A stretch of DNA of 64,000 nt from Grifola frondosa (taxonomy: Eukaryota; Basidiomycota; Agaricomycetes; Polyporales; Grifolaceae): contig LUGG01000002.1 in assembly GCA_001683735.1 (NCBI GenBank), forward strand, positions 3,410,001-3,474,000. The letters are read 5' to 3'. Positions 23,201-35,036 of this stretch are shown here, one piece after another. The position numbers and the translations under genes were made by a program. The number at the start of each line of letters is the position of its first letter. Within the stretch, counting starts at the first letter, position 1. The notes below the pieces were generated by a model. It worked only from the letters and a program-made list of their open reading frames with translations, was not told where the DNA came from and ran no database searches.

Positions 23201-23846
23201 TCTGAGTGTCGCCACACGCCCTGACCTTTCATATCCAGTTCAGATGCTCAGCAGGTTCATTGACAACCCCGGGATCACCCATTGGCGTGCGCTCAAGAGA
23301 GTCTTACGCTACATAAAAGGAACACTTGACTACGGGATCGTCTACAGCAGACCACAGCCTGGTTCGGAAGAGAAACTCCAGCCCGTGATCTACGCCGATT
23401 CATCACACGGGGACTGCCCCGACTCAGGGCGAACCACTCATGGGCACGTAGCGGTCATGGCTGGAGGACCGGTCTCGTGGAGCTCGCGGCGACAGGATGT
23501 GGTGGCGCTGTCGACCACAGAAGCGGAATACATTGCGGTTACGCACGCGGGACAGACCGCACTGTGGCTAGCGAAGTTCATGGCTGACATTTACATCCCA
23601 GTGGACTCGCCCGTCATCTTACGGATGGACAGCTCGGGCGGCGAGAGTCTCGCCACGAAGTCCATGAACTACTCGCGCGTCAGGCATTTGAATGTCAGAT
23701 ACCATTGGCTACGCGACGCAATCCGCTTGAAGGAACTCAAGATCGTTCACATCCCTGGCACGGAGAACCCTGCAGATATATTCACGAAGGCGTTAGGACC
23801 GCAGGTGTTGATGAAGCACTTGCTTTTCCTGGGTATCGCGGTCTAG
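20225..23846 (+). pseudogene. pol: Copia pol: protease, integrase, reverse transcriptase, RNase H
   Basis: Aspartic protease DSGATHH at about 20494. A GAG-pre-integrase block follows with WHRRLGHVS and C-x2-C (CEDCIKGKQ). The integrase core has VYIDLMG, RYDNGKEF and PEQNGVAERGHR, which supply D, D and E. The reverse transcriptase runs from about 22270 (WELVPRTPEMNVVGCRWAY, KARLVAKGFHQIPGVDYFET, MGQDDVEKAYLNA), with YTDD at 22865-22876 where YVDD is usual. RNase H includes YADSSHGD, WSSRRQDVVALSTTEAEYIA and IHIPGTENPADIFTKAL-type blocks, ending at 23846. Frameshifts lie near 21677 (one base missing), 22800 and 23140, and a TAG replaces a codon near 21760. In Copia elements this polyprotein makes and integrates the cDNA in virus-like particles; this copy is broken. 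Confidence 0.9.
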
Positions 23847-23852
23847 GGGGAG
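23845..23852 (+). other. Polypurine tract
   Basis: AGGGGGAG immediately before the 3' LTR, the expected site of plus-strand priming. It overlaps the stop codon region of pol. Confidence 0.8.
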
Positions 23853-23978
23853 TGTTGTGCGAGGAGACCGCGGAATGCGTGACAGGACGCACGTGATGTG
23901 ACAGAGCGCACTTGGACGCGCGTACTTACCTTGTAAACACCTCAGTCGAGTACTTCGAGACTGAGCTTTACCTTAACA
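23853..23978 (+). repeat. 3' LTR of the Copia element
   Basis: 126 bp, from TGTTGTGCGAGG to CCTTAACA. It is uninterrupted at ACCTCAGTCGAG and so gives the empty target site of the nested DNA transposon. Five differences from the 5' LTR are visible, all CpG transitions. Confidence 0.93.
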
Positions 23979-24182
23979 ATGTACTATTTGATGTTATCTA
24001 CAGTACAGAGTCACAAACTACAATGAATATTCATCTCCCCTTGCTTTCCTGGCTGATATTCACCCCAGGTTGAGAAGTTAATACTTCACCAATTCACGCG
24101 CATGAGGAATTGTCTGAAAGGTATAAGTTGATGAAATAAGGCAATCTTTACATGAAAGGAAACCATCCGGTATTCGCCTCAC
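23979..24182 (+). repeat. Left arm of B, inner part
   Basis: Resumes after Copia with the duplicated ATGTA and continues collinear with the reverse complement of 32318-32520. Identity ends at GCCTCAC; beyond it the two sides differ, so this is the inner limit of the inverted repeat. The last 50 bp show more differences than the rest. Confidence 0.8.
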
Positions 24183-24647
24183 CATTAGCAAATTCCCCAC
24201 GGGCTTGTCATACCTTGTAACTAGATAGAATTAGAACAATTGCTTGAAATACGAAAAAAATCTTACCATTACTTACATAGCAACCATAACAATTGGGAAA
24301 AGGTAGCTTGGCTGGTAAGTCGTTGCAATTGGCCAGGGCCAATTTGCACTTAGATACTGGGACTTATCAGTGTGTTAGCGCACACTGATAAGACTATGCC
24401 ATTTCCGCATATTGGGATTGCAGCCACCGGCAAGCATCGGTCAGGTACCGGGCCCCTTATGGTACCATGTTGCCAATCATTACCAGGCACCATTCGGTAT
24501 CTGGTAATGATCTGCACGAAGTTAACGGCTGCCTGGCGCTAGCTTGCAGGACCTCGGTGATGTCACCGGTCCTTGCAAGCAACACGTTCAAAAGATTTCG
24601 TAGGCAGCACATTGATTTTATACATAAGCACAATTATTATTTACATA
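24183..24647. other. Hairpin-rich subterminal region
   Basis: Contains a perfect 12-bp stem, CTTATCAGTGTG with CACACTGATAAG (24364-24393), and a second stem near 24556-24592 (CTTGCAGGACC with GGTCCTTGCAAG). TACCAGGCACC and related motifs repeat. Such clustered inverted motifs are usual in subterminal regions of CACTA-like elements, so this may be one end of the Plavaka unit. No gene is seen. Confidence 0.5.
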
Positions 24648-26645
24648 CTACACTAAGTCCGAATCCTGAGTCCCGAGAGAGTGAATGCGTTCCCGGCACT
24701 GGTCCTCATCCTCATCATCATCAGCCTCGTCTTGACGCCTCCGAGATTGGAAGCGTTCACCCGGGCCTTCTCCATTGCTCTCGCTATGATTACCTGCAGT
24801 GTTGTCCACGGGACTGGGACTGCAGGTAGGGCTGGTCAGTATGGCGGCCAATGCTTGGGCACGCCTGGCAGCGCACTGCGCTACCATCTGTGCCCACTCA
24901 TTGTCTTCCTCCACCTCATCCGAGTTTTCCTCGTCATCTATAATACCGAAGATCTGGCTACAAGGATTCAATGTTAGTAGATAGTCAAGAAAATAACATG
25001 TACTTACAAGTTCCACCATTTGAGTGTCTTGCCACCCCAATCTTCGTCGTCCTTGAACGAATTCACGATCAAATCGTAGAAATCTTGTCCCTTGAAGTCC
25101 CCGTCGTCGAGATGCCATTCACGCTGGTCATTCAGAATAAAGTGCACCTGTGCGAACACAAATGAGTGAATATGCATCAACGAACATGGAACTCACCAAG
25201 ACGCAGACATAGGCGATGTTCTCGGGCATAACCCGGTTCATCTTGTTTATTTCAGCGATAGGCTTGCGTCCTCCTTGCCCCTCATTGGCCATATCAATTC
25301 GGGCGTTGTGCCTACCCATGAAGAGATGACGGAACAACTATAAATGCAGTAAGTGCATAATCAATGACATGAAATAAAGAACTTATGCACACTATGAAAT
25401 CCCCTTGCAGGAATCCCTTATCAACCTCGGAAGGGGTATACTCGGCTCCGTAGAGGAACGCACACAGATTTTATGTGTAAATCTGTGGCTCCCTTCGTGC
25501 ACCTTGTGCTTGAAACTGTATGTAGCTAGGGTCAGTATTTGTATAATAAAATTATATTTTACTCACTATTCGGGGTCCTCATCAAACACTGCAAGCGAGC
25601 TCATCGGACAGAGCATACGGGCGGTGGCGGTGTCCTTGAATCCACGGAGAGTCTTGCTGTTCCCGGTGCTGTAGCATATGAGGAGGCCCTCCTTGGTGCA
25701 GAATTCCTCGATATATTGCATGCTGTCAAATTTGATGAAACCTATATCGTCGCCATGCATGCTGCGTGCATGGTAGTCGATCTGTGTGCAAGACTGGTGA
25801 GCAACGAGAACATGGACAATAGAAGATGCATGAAATGAGATAAATGAAATACACCATTGGTGCTCTTGCGAAAGTTGTCAGCACAACCTTCCAAACATGG
25901 AACAGCCTCCAGGAGCGATGTGAACATGCGCAAGTACAGCTCACGCTTCTCGCGTGGCCTGAAAATGTGGGTCAGCTATGGCTCTAATGATTTAAGCGAA
26001 CTTACACGTCTCTGAAGGACTTCATGTCCTCAGAGATTTCGATGGCGTCTTCGTCGCCCCAAAATGCGACTCCAAATTTGATGGCGTCGAATACGGACAT
26101 GAACCTGAACTGGCGGCACCAGAAACAGGTGTGGGCCTTGATGGAGGCCACAGGAGTTCCGGAATAGCTGGAGAAAAGGTGAGGGACAAAAGGTGAGTAG
26201 ACTTGCATGCATATATGCATGCAGACACTCACTTGTAGCCCCATCCGCACATCTTGGCATGGTGTAAGTCCATCATGATCGCGCAGTACACATCCGTGTA
26301 TGCGGGATTCCTGTGGTCTAGGATAGGTTCGTCGATAATGTCGTCCTCCTGGTCGGAAGGCGATTGGGAATGCTCATCAGAGTGCCAGGAGCTTTCACGT
26401 TCCCTATTGGGGGCAGGTGAGCTCGTGCGGGTCGAGGATCGACCCCAGTTGGCAGGGTGGTTGGGCCATTGAGGACTGGCTGAGCGCTGCCTGTTAATTC
26501 CACACCCACGAGAGGTACTCCGGGCAGGAGGAGATTGGACGCGCCTCAATAGAGTAAGTTAGTTGTATCAATGTGATTCCGTTAATTACTCACCTACACG
26601 GTGTTTGGCTGGTGGAGCACGAGACTGTCCTTTGGCATGCAGCAT
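24648..26645 (-). CDS. DUF6698-like protein of the Plavaka element
   Basis: A multi-exon minus-strand gene with a likely start at 26645 (MLHAKGQSRAPPAKH). Exons with GT-AG borders hold, in order: a Ser/Pro-rich acidic part with DEPILDHRNPAYTDVYC and MMDLHHAKMCGWGYK; VASIKAHTCFWCRQFRFM; KRELYLRMFTSLLEAVPCLE; LFRHLFMGRHNARIDM and MNRVMPENIAYVCVLV; ILNDQREWHLDDGDF and GQDFYDLIVNSF; and a C-terminal acidic, Ser/Pro-rich tail. The R-x-W-x-x-x-D-G-D-F block followed by FYDLIV resembles fungal DUF6698 proteins, which I recall near Plavaka transposases; the function is unknown. I saw no stop inside the exons. It is transcribed away from the transposase at 26931, so the two may share a promoter and work as accessory factor and transposase (inference). 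Exon borders are approximate. Confidence 0.6.
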
Positions 26646-26930
26646 TGTACAGAGACGATGGTGGGCAGAGGTTAAGAGACGATGGAGGGAATCAAGGAGG
26701 GAGTCGAGGAATTTATAGATCGAAATCTAGAGATTCGCACAGAGCTTGAGCCTCGGAGTTTGCGAAGAGTCAATCAAATTCTTTAATTAAATGACGTACC
26801 CAATTTTGACTGGCCACGCCCATGTGATCGCTAACTCAATGTGCTCTTGCCAAGTGTGGCCTTCCTGGTACCGCCCGCTATGCGAAGTGCTCATATCTTT
26901 GCTGGATTCTTGATAGTTCTCTTCTGCTTG
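26646..26930. promoter_or_regulatory. Shared intergenic region of the divergent pair
   Basis: 285 bp between the DUF6698-like start and the transposase start. It is the only space for promoters of both genes. No specific element is identified beyond AT-rich stretches. Confidence 0.4.
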
Positions 26931-29900
26931 ATGGGATTCATCTGTCGTGGTTGCAAGAGACAGTTCATCAAGGAACAAGGCCTCAAGGTTCATCACCTTA
27001 GTTGCAGGCCGTACCGACAACTTGCTCATGGTGGAACGGAAAAGGAATGACAACAGGCCAAGTAATCCAGCGCAGGAATGAAGAGGTCAAAATCTGCCAT
27101 ATTGAAAATGAGAAAGCTGCGGAAGCTGAGTGACTGCGGGCACAAGAAGCACGCGAATATGAAGAGATGCATATAAATGTTTATATATGCATGCATACAT
27201 TCTGATATTTCTACAAATAGGCTCAAGCTCTTGATGCTGAGGAGCCTGCAGGATTTTTGAGCAGAGCAGGGTGCAAACGCCGTGCTCCCAAGGCTCTGCA
27301 AGACATGCTGCCCACACAGTTGCGTGGACTACCTGCCACATTGAAAGACCCCCTCCCAAGCCTCCCAAATGCTGTGCATGTGCCCACAGCCCCCCCCGAG
27401 CCATCTCTGCCACCTCTTGCTGAATCTCCACCTCCCCGCCTCACTACGACACATCCCTGAATCATTTTGGTCTCTTTCGCCATTTCTTCATCAGACCACG
27501 TTCAGACCCGGTGGAAGCGTAGTCCAGCTTGTCATTTGCAGATGCGCCCATGCATGCTCGTCCCTCTGCAAATTCAACATCTCAGGACTCCCTTTGTGGC
27601 TTCGGATATTCGATATCTCAGATGCTCAGCATGGCTAAGACACATGTTTACCACCCTTTCCTCAATACCACAGTCTTTCGCCTCATGTGCTGGTACTATG
27701 GCTCTCCACACAAATCTATTGCCAACCTTCAGAACCTAGTCAACGACATTCTACGGTGCACCGGATTACAACACTCAAGATCTTGCTGGGTTCAGTGCGA
27801 CACGTGAGTTGCAGCGCATGGACAAATATGTGGACAACACTGCATTCTCCACTCGAGATGGGTGGCATGAAGCAACAGTCAAGATCAACTTCCCAAGGAG
27901 CACGTGAGATACAACGATGAAGCCTCTGCACCGGAATACGAGGTCAAAGGGATCTTCGTGTGCCCCCTTCTTGAGGTGATCAAGAGCGTGTTCCACGACC
28001 AGTCCGCATGCGAGTTCACATTCATGCCATATCAACTCTTCTGGCAACCCGGCTCTCCTTCTCCTTCCACTCCCAAGCCACCTCCTGAGCAGATTTACTC
28101 AGAAACCTTCGACTCTGATGCCATGTTGGAGGCTGATGCAGAGATCCGAGTGCAACCTTGTCAACCCGATGACACCGAAGATCTTGAATACGCCGTTGTG
28201 CCAATACTGGTTTGGTCGGACTCTATGGACCTTGCAAGCTTCGGAAGTGCATCTCTTTGGCCCATTTACGCATTCTTTGGGCCACTTTCCAAGTACGCAC
28301 GGGGAAACCTAGTAGCTTTGCTGCACATCACTTGGCGTACATTCCAAATGTGCGTATTGTGTTCCTGTTACAGTGGGATTGATGCTCACTCACTTCTACA
28401 GCTGCCAGAAGGGTTCACAAAATTCTACCAGAATATTTACGACTCTCCTCCATCGGTGGCTGTACGAAAATTCTGCAAACGTGAGCTCATGCATCAAATT
28501 TGGCTTCTCATCCTCGACCCGGACTTCATGTGGGCCTACATCCACGGTATAGTACTCAGGTGTGGAGACATCATCTGCGCTGGCTCTTCCCCAGGTTCTT
28601 CACATATTCTGCTGACTACCCGGAAAAGTACGTTGGCGTTCACTCTTCGCATTGCACACTGATTATCTATTCCAACAGAGTTCTATTGGCATGTATCTGC
28701 TATCTTGCTGCGTGCCCAGCCCGGATTGTCACATTAAGAAGAAGGACATTCCAGGCATGGGCACTGCAGTAGATATAAGGCGTCATGTGAAGAAGCGTGA
28801 GGACAATGGCCCCTCAACTACACTATCAAGAATGCACGCCGCCAAGTCTTCAAGCATGGTATCCCCATAGAGGGCCAAGCCATGAAGCATGTGCTCGACC
28901 CATTGTCAATTACTCCGACGCTTGTAAGTTATTATTACCAGCTGCATATTCTTACAAGTTTATGCTAACATTGTATAGAGTGCTTTCTCTACATGCCTGC
29001 GAGAACACGGCTTCAATCACTATGGATTATTCGTCCCAGACATGTTGCATGAGTTCGAGCTCGGAGTCTAGAAGGCCATCTTCACCCACCTCCTCCGGCT
29101 TCATATTGCAGTAGGCGCGGACTCTATTCAGGTCTTGGATGCACGGTGAGTTCGCTTGTATTCACTCTTATTTGCAGGACTGATTTTGAACAGGTTCGCA
29201 CAAATCCCGACCTTTGGGCGCGACACAATATGGCACTTTGGCTTCAATGTTTCCGCTATGAAAAAGCTCACCACAAGAGACTTTGAAGATATATTACAGG
29301 TGTGTACTTTATCTGATTTTTCTACCTAAGCTAATGAATACGGGCCCAGTGTATTATACCTGTAGTTGAAGGGGTATTCCCACAAAAACACAACCGGATC
29401 ATCCTTGACATGCTGTTCGACCTCTTCGTTTGGCACGCCTACGCTAAACTACGCTTGCATGCGGATTCCACCCTGACTCTCTTCAGCGAGGCGATCAAAG
29501 CACTGGGAGTGAGCGTGAGGCTCTTCAAGAGAGTCATTTGCTCGGCATACATCACCAAGGAGCTCCCGAAGGAGACTGCTACACGTCAACGCCGTTCCGC
29601 TGCACTTGCTACCAAAGGCAAGTCCAAGGACACCAATGTCAAGACTGTTGCATGTCAGGCAATGCTCAACCTCATCACGTACAAGTGGCATCAGCTCAGT
29701 GACTATGTGGTGACCATTCGGTGCTTCGGAACCACAGACAACTATAGCACGCAGATTGTAAGTAACTCAAGTACCTGTTGTGTATGACTCCTGAATAACA
29801 GCCTCCTTTCAGGGTGAACTTGAACATCGCTGGGTCAAAAGATTCTACGGTCGGACAAATAAGAATTTCCGCTTCGGCATGCAAATCGCCCGTCACCAGC

Positions 29901-31297
29901 ACCGAGAGCACTTTCTGCACAGGTTGCAAGAATCGGAGTTTTATCATACACATTCCGCCAACAAATCCCAATGTGCCAGCTCTTTCACGGTTTCATCGCA
30001 CAAGAGGAATCGTCATTCCATGCACCGCACCAGGTGCAGCCAGATGCGCCTGCGATTTGCTGATTTCGAGCCGCTGCCCTCAACGCTGCCTCAGAACCAT
30101 CACCACATCGCTGAAGATCAGCGCCATCATATTGATATTCCCATATTCGCGGCAGATCATTCAGACAACCTGGCGTGCAGTGTGAGTGCAATTGTTCACA
30201 GGCGTTTAATTAGCCTTAACCTCATTTTAGGACTTTGTGTGCAAGCTGGAGGAGCACCTCCTAGCACGAATCACTCAAACATATTACGACAACCCACTGC
30301 CCGAATTCAGAAATCACGAATGTGACACCCTCTATATCAACCATCACCGCATGTATATTCACAAGGTGATGTGCGTGAATTACACGACATATGACATACG
30401 GCGTGACCAAGACTCCATCAACCCCTCCTCTCACTCTGACATCATGCTTCTCCCTTTGTCTGACGACGACACCCACCCCTTTGAGTACGCTCGCGTGCTC
30501 AGCATCTTTCACGTTAATGCTACGCTGGTCGGGCCTGGAACGCACAAAAACCCCCAACTGCAGCATTTTGAAGTGCTCTGGGTGTGCTTTTTTGAGCTTG
30601 ACACCCTGGACCATTCCGGAGGTTTCTCCTCGAAGCGCCTCCATTGTTTAAAGTTCATTGACCACAAACTCGAAGATGCCTTTGCATTCCTAGATCCCCA
30701 GCAGGTAATTTGCAGCATGCATCTCATTCCTGCATTCCATTATGGGCACACGGATGAGATGTTACCTGGCCCTAGTATTGCTCGAGGAGATGGCGATGAC
30801 GGTGACAAGGATTGGCAGTTTTACTATGTCAGAATGTACGTATTTCTCCGGATTCAATTTATTGTAAACTAATTGGCTACTTAGGTTTTCAGATCGGGAT
30901 TTATTTATGCGCTACAAGAGGCGGGGCAGGACATCGCTCAGGTAGCGTCTACACTATGGCTGCACGACCAAGAGGCAAGGCAGAAGGTCAGGATGAGGAC
31001 ATGGATGAGGTGAAAGGCGACAGGGACAAGAGCGAGGCAAGTGGGAGTGAGGAAGACAAAGGCCCTGACGGAGGTGACGAAGAACATGACGGCAATGAAG
31101 ATGATGACGAGATATAGCAGGAGGACGAGGACGAGAAGGATGAGGATGAGGACGAAGACGAGGATGAGGATGAGGATGAGGACGGGGAGAGTTCCGATGG
31201 TGAGGGAGATGACGATGAACTGCATGATCTTGGCCCAGAAGACGGGGAAGATGGAGCCGATGACGGAGATGAGATGCATGGTTTCGGCGCGCTGTAG
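26931..31297 (+). pseudogene. Plavaka-type transposase
   Basis: ATG 26931 opens MGFICRGCKRQFIKEQGL, an N-terminal C2H2-like finger. Later blocks are a Pro-rich linker (APKALQDMLPTQLRGLP); a VPILVWSDSMDLASFGSASL block with WPIYAFFGPLSKYARGN; FPRFFTYSADYPEK; IKNARRQVFKHGIPIEG; GLFVPDMLHEFELGVWKAI; HAYAKLRLHADSTLTLF; SAYITKELPKETATRQRR; YKWHQLSDYVVTIRCFGTTD; NYSTQIGELEHRWVKRFYGR; VNYTTYDIRRDQDSINP; HSDIMLLPLSDDD with HPFEYARVLSIFHVN; and a long Asp/Glu-rich tail ending GFGAL. Introns include those before GELEHR and before RDLFMRYKRR. Frameshifts occur near 27020, 27470 and 28570, and TAG 31115-31117 lies within the acidic tail. The protein would cut and rejoin the element's ends; this copy looks recently broken. 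The name rests on recalled conserved blocks. Confidence 0.8.
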
Positions 31298-32317
31298 TCT
31301 ACGTTTGTACTTACATAGTAATCCGAACTAATTTATTTCCATCCATTTCATAAAATTTCGGGCTTAAATCTCTACAAGGATATAAAATATATGACAATGA
31401 ATTACAATGTGTACCCTGCCAGTATGTAATTGATCACCCATGCTGCCAAGCTGCACCAGAACAGATCTGTGCTTGGAGCACCTTGGCAGATGCCAGGCAG
31501 CTGGTAGCCTCATGGCTTCCCTTATCTGGAAGCATGCTTATGACAAGGTCCTGGAAAAGGTACCTTGCGCCCGACTTTTTGCTGATGACAATGCTCACAT
31601 CAGTATTCAAGGGTAATGAAAACACTTCCTCCATTGTTTTCGGATGGGATTTTGATCAAATCTTGAGAGGATTGTTTCATTTTATTAGCATTCATAAGGG
31701 CTTTACAAGGAGCTCTAATCATTCTTATCAGACCTGAAATGAGATAGCAAAATCCTTATCAGCTTCATCAGCTGATTACCCAATTGTACTACTATATACA
31801 ATTGAATAAAAGATCTGATTGCAGAGCTGAATAGAGATATAATACAGCTTCAAAACAAGCCTAACATAACAAAATTTGGTGAGGAACTGGATGCGCAATC
31901 AATGGATCAGTGTATCTGGCTCCAGATTCACTGTACAGGTGACTTGAGCTCGGAATAGCAATACTGAGCATTCAGCCACAATTGGGTGTTCTGAAGGTAA
32001 TCTCTTCATATCTCATCCACATCCTCATGGATTCTTCTAATTCTTGCTGGAACATGTACAAGCGCATTTGTAGTGTATTTAAGTCTGTCTACATATTTTC
32101 ATAGAAGCTACAAATCCTTCTAGGCAGGAAACATCACATTTGAGTGATTCCATCATAGAGATGTGAATAATGTGAATGAAGACATCATAAGTAGCTCATT
32201 TTGACGATACATATTGTGTAAAATGTGTGCAAAAGAGAATACAAAAAATGAGTAAATGTACACGAAGATATTGGAGGGGTAGTGTGGGAGCTGCCACACA
32301 GGATTGTTCTGAGCATT
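31298..32317 (-). other. 3' flank and right-hand core copy
   Basis: From about 31690 upward, the reverse complement is collinear with the core of A and with copy C (landmarks CAGCTGATGAAGCTGATAAGG, CACCCAATTGTGGCTGAATG). 31298-31690 contains repeated CCAGGCAGCTGG and CTTATCTGG motifs and may be the other Plavaka subterminal region. No gene is seen. Confidence 0.5.
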
Positions 32318-33183
32318 GTGAGGCAAATACCGGACGGTTTCCTTTCGCGTAAAGATTGCCTTATTACGTCAACTTATACCTTTCAGACAATTCCTCATGT
32401 GCATGAATTGGTGAAGTATTAACTTCTCAACCTGGGTGAATATCAGCCAGGAAAGCAAGGGGAGATGAATATTCATTGTAGTTTGTGACTCTGTACTGTA
32501 GATAACATCAAATAGTACATTAATAAGAGCAAGGGGAATGTTAATGAAGAAATTCCATGCAAAACTGATGGAGGGGCAAGGGGAGGAATTCTGGTGTGGC
32601 TGAGCCTGCACCCACCAGAAATGGTATATTTTTCATGGCATATTCTGTCAAAATAAATCAAGAACATTAAGTGTGACATTTATGCGACAAGGGTAATAAA
32701 TGAATGGAGAGATTTGGTAAATATTTGAGGGAGGAATTCGGAAAAACATTCTGGGGTAACTGCCTAGAATGGTATGTTTTAATTCGAATAACGTATTGAA
32801 GTATTTACATAATATAACTGTACACAATGATCGCTTTCAGATGCACCCAGAATAAAGAGAATTGGTGAAGAATTGAAGGAGCAATAGAGGGAAAAATATA
32901 TGGTGGCTGAAGCCAAAACATACCAAAAGCGGTATGTTTCCACAACATATGACAAATCAGGTATTTGCCCCGAAGCCTATTAGCCAGATATGGATGATAC
33001 AACCAGGTGAGATTATAATAATGAAGTATTACAAGCAGACCAGATTGTACTATTGAATATTACAATGAGGCCTGGTTGTTTTATCAAATATTACAACCAG
33101 ACCTGGTTGTATTATCTAGAATTACAATGAGGCCTGATTGTTTTATGCAATATTACAATCAGACCTGGTTGTATTACCTAGTA
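32318..33183 (-). repeat. Right arm of B, inner part
   Basis: Near-identical inverse of 12773-13463 plus 23979-24182. It contains the uninterrupted sequence CTTGCTCTTATTAATGTACT (reverse strand) that proves the Copia target. It ends at TACCTAGTA, where Helitron 1 begins. Confidence 0.85.
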
Positions 33184-34182
33184 TCTATAATATAAAGGAG
33201 AGAGCGTGACGTACCATATACGGTAAATTTGTATGTGAGGTTACAAAATGCATCGTGTCGCGTAATAAAAATGTAACAAATTTCTATACACAGTAACACC
33301 ATTACACAAGATAACACCATGTAGCATCACATCACGTCAAACTTTCGTACAGTGAGTTGCAAGCTAGTACACATTACACATATCTCACTGCGGCATATGC
33401 ATGCATGTCTATCTATGTTCTACAAGTCATCTCGGACTGTTCAGAATACATCTATTAAACTTGATCTCCATTTAAATTGACCTGTCTTCGCTGTCAATGT
33501 CATATGGCATCTGTTCGACAAACCACGGACCATGCAACTACAATGAATACTTTCACAAGCTCGATGACAAAAGTGGTTATATTGAACCTAAAGTCCGTCA
33601 TCTCATCTATAATAATCCCAATTATGTATTGTAGCTGACTCTCAACAACAATACTAGAATACATATTCAGACAACATCACACTCCCTCGACACAATCTCT
33701 CCGAGTCTGCAGAAGCTGCTCGAGCATATACTCATGAACATGCAAGACATCAGCACGAGCGTAGCGCTGAATCTTCCAACTGCCATCATATTCAAGTCAA
33801 TGCTAACTACGTGAACTGTCATGCATCCGATACTATCATACCAGAGCATGATTCACTATTTCCGGAGAAGAATTCAGCACAAATGTTCACTGCAGATGTC
33901 AGCAGAACAGGTATGTTTTTATTCCACTAATTCTTTTGACCCATCAATGCAAATCTGACATTATAACTAGGTACTGCGAGTCAACAGAGCATTCATCGTG
34001 ACAATATCGAGAACGCAGATGCACAAGTTGCACTTGCTCCCACAAGTAAACTTAACAGAACACAGAAGAATACTCTCAGCAGTATAAAACAGATGTCTTC
34101 TCAGCTCTCTGATGCATGCAGAGCACTCAAACTGGCAGTGAGTACATGTGTGAAAATTTGATGAATTCATTCAGGCTTACAT
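33184..34182. other. Helitron 1 5' region
   Basis: About 1 kb between the Helitron 5' end and the first longer frame. Short frames only. It should hold the promoter of the Rep/helicase gene, but no specific element is visible. Confidence 0.4.
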
Positions 34183-34704
34183 ATGTCATTCCTATTCCAA
34201 CAGTTGAAGATAGGTGGAAAGCGGACCCTGTCACTCTCACATGCAACTCTGCATTCGGCCCCATCGATAACAGACACACCACTGCATTCTGTGATACCTC
34301 TGATGGCTCGAAATGACACAATTGTGTCACCATCTTTGCGACATCACAGCAACAATGCTATCACTGATCGCTTGATTACTGTGGGCGAGATAGAAACACA
34401 ACAACAAATGCAGTTGTCGGAACAACCAACAAAAAGCGACAGTCAAACATCAATGTCTGTGGCCCACAAACCACCACAGGCTCCATTCTTGCATGCGGAA
34501 TTGCTTCATTGGTGCGAGACCATGATAGTGAGACATCCCGGCCTCCACTTATCCTCTGACACACTCAATCAACCAACTTCATCTCGAACTTCTGTGACAG
34601 CTGCAAGATCACCGTTGCCATGGACAATGATAGCAGAACATCTTGAAATGATACAAAATGATATGACTATTGCATTTGTCATGCTCACATTTGTGTGTGT
34701 CTAA
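34183..34704 (+). other. Open frame upstream of Helitron 1 Rep
   Basis: A 173-residue frame (starts MSFLFQQLKIGGKRTL) on the same strand as the Rep gene. It is Ser/Thr/Gln-rich with no recognised domain. It may be an N-terminal part of the Helitron protein or chance; a later segment (LHWCETMIVRHPGLHLSSD) is not recognised. Confidence 0.25.
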
Positions 34705-35036
34705 CATAATCTGACAACAGAATTGCCATCAAATCTGCCCATCTTCCAAATCAAAATCGAGTGCACAAATGATTAGCAAAATCGACACTGTACAACTGTT
34801 AAACACGTCTGAATTCCACTCTCACCTAAAATGGCCGAACAGTGCTCATATGGTGAACCTGCAGAATGACAGCATTTGCATGGTATGTTACTGATAGCTT
34901 CTCGCATACAATAACAACAACTCACAAAAGATGATATTCTTCAGCTATCACGGATGACACGGAACTGCAGTCTTCATGATATGACACATATGATTCTCTC
35001 ACTGGTAAATGAACATTATGATACTCAGGCAGGAAC

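Larger units (their letters stand above)
13464..23978 (+). mobile_element. Ty1/Copia LTR retrotransposon
   Basis: Flanked by a 5-bp duplication ATGTA (13459-13463 and 23979-23983); the right arm of B shows the empty site TTAATGTACTATTT. LTRs are 126 bp, begin TGTTGTGCGAGG and end CCTTAACA. After removing the nested DNA transposon and one copy of its target duplication, the element is about 4.85 kb, a usual Copia length. The order protease, integrase, reverse transcriptase, RNase H defines it as Copia. The coding region is broken by several frameshifts and one stop, so this copy cannot act alone as read. Its GC content is clearly higher than that of the flanking sequence. Confidence 0.93.
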
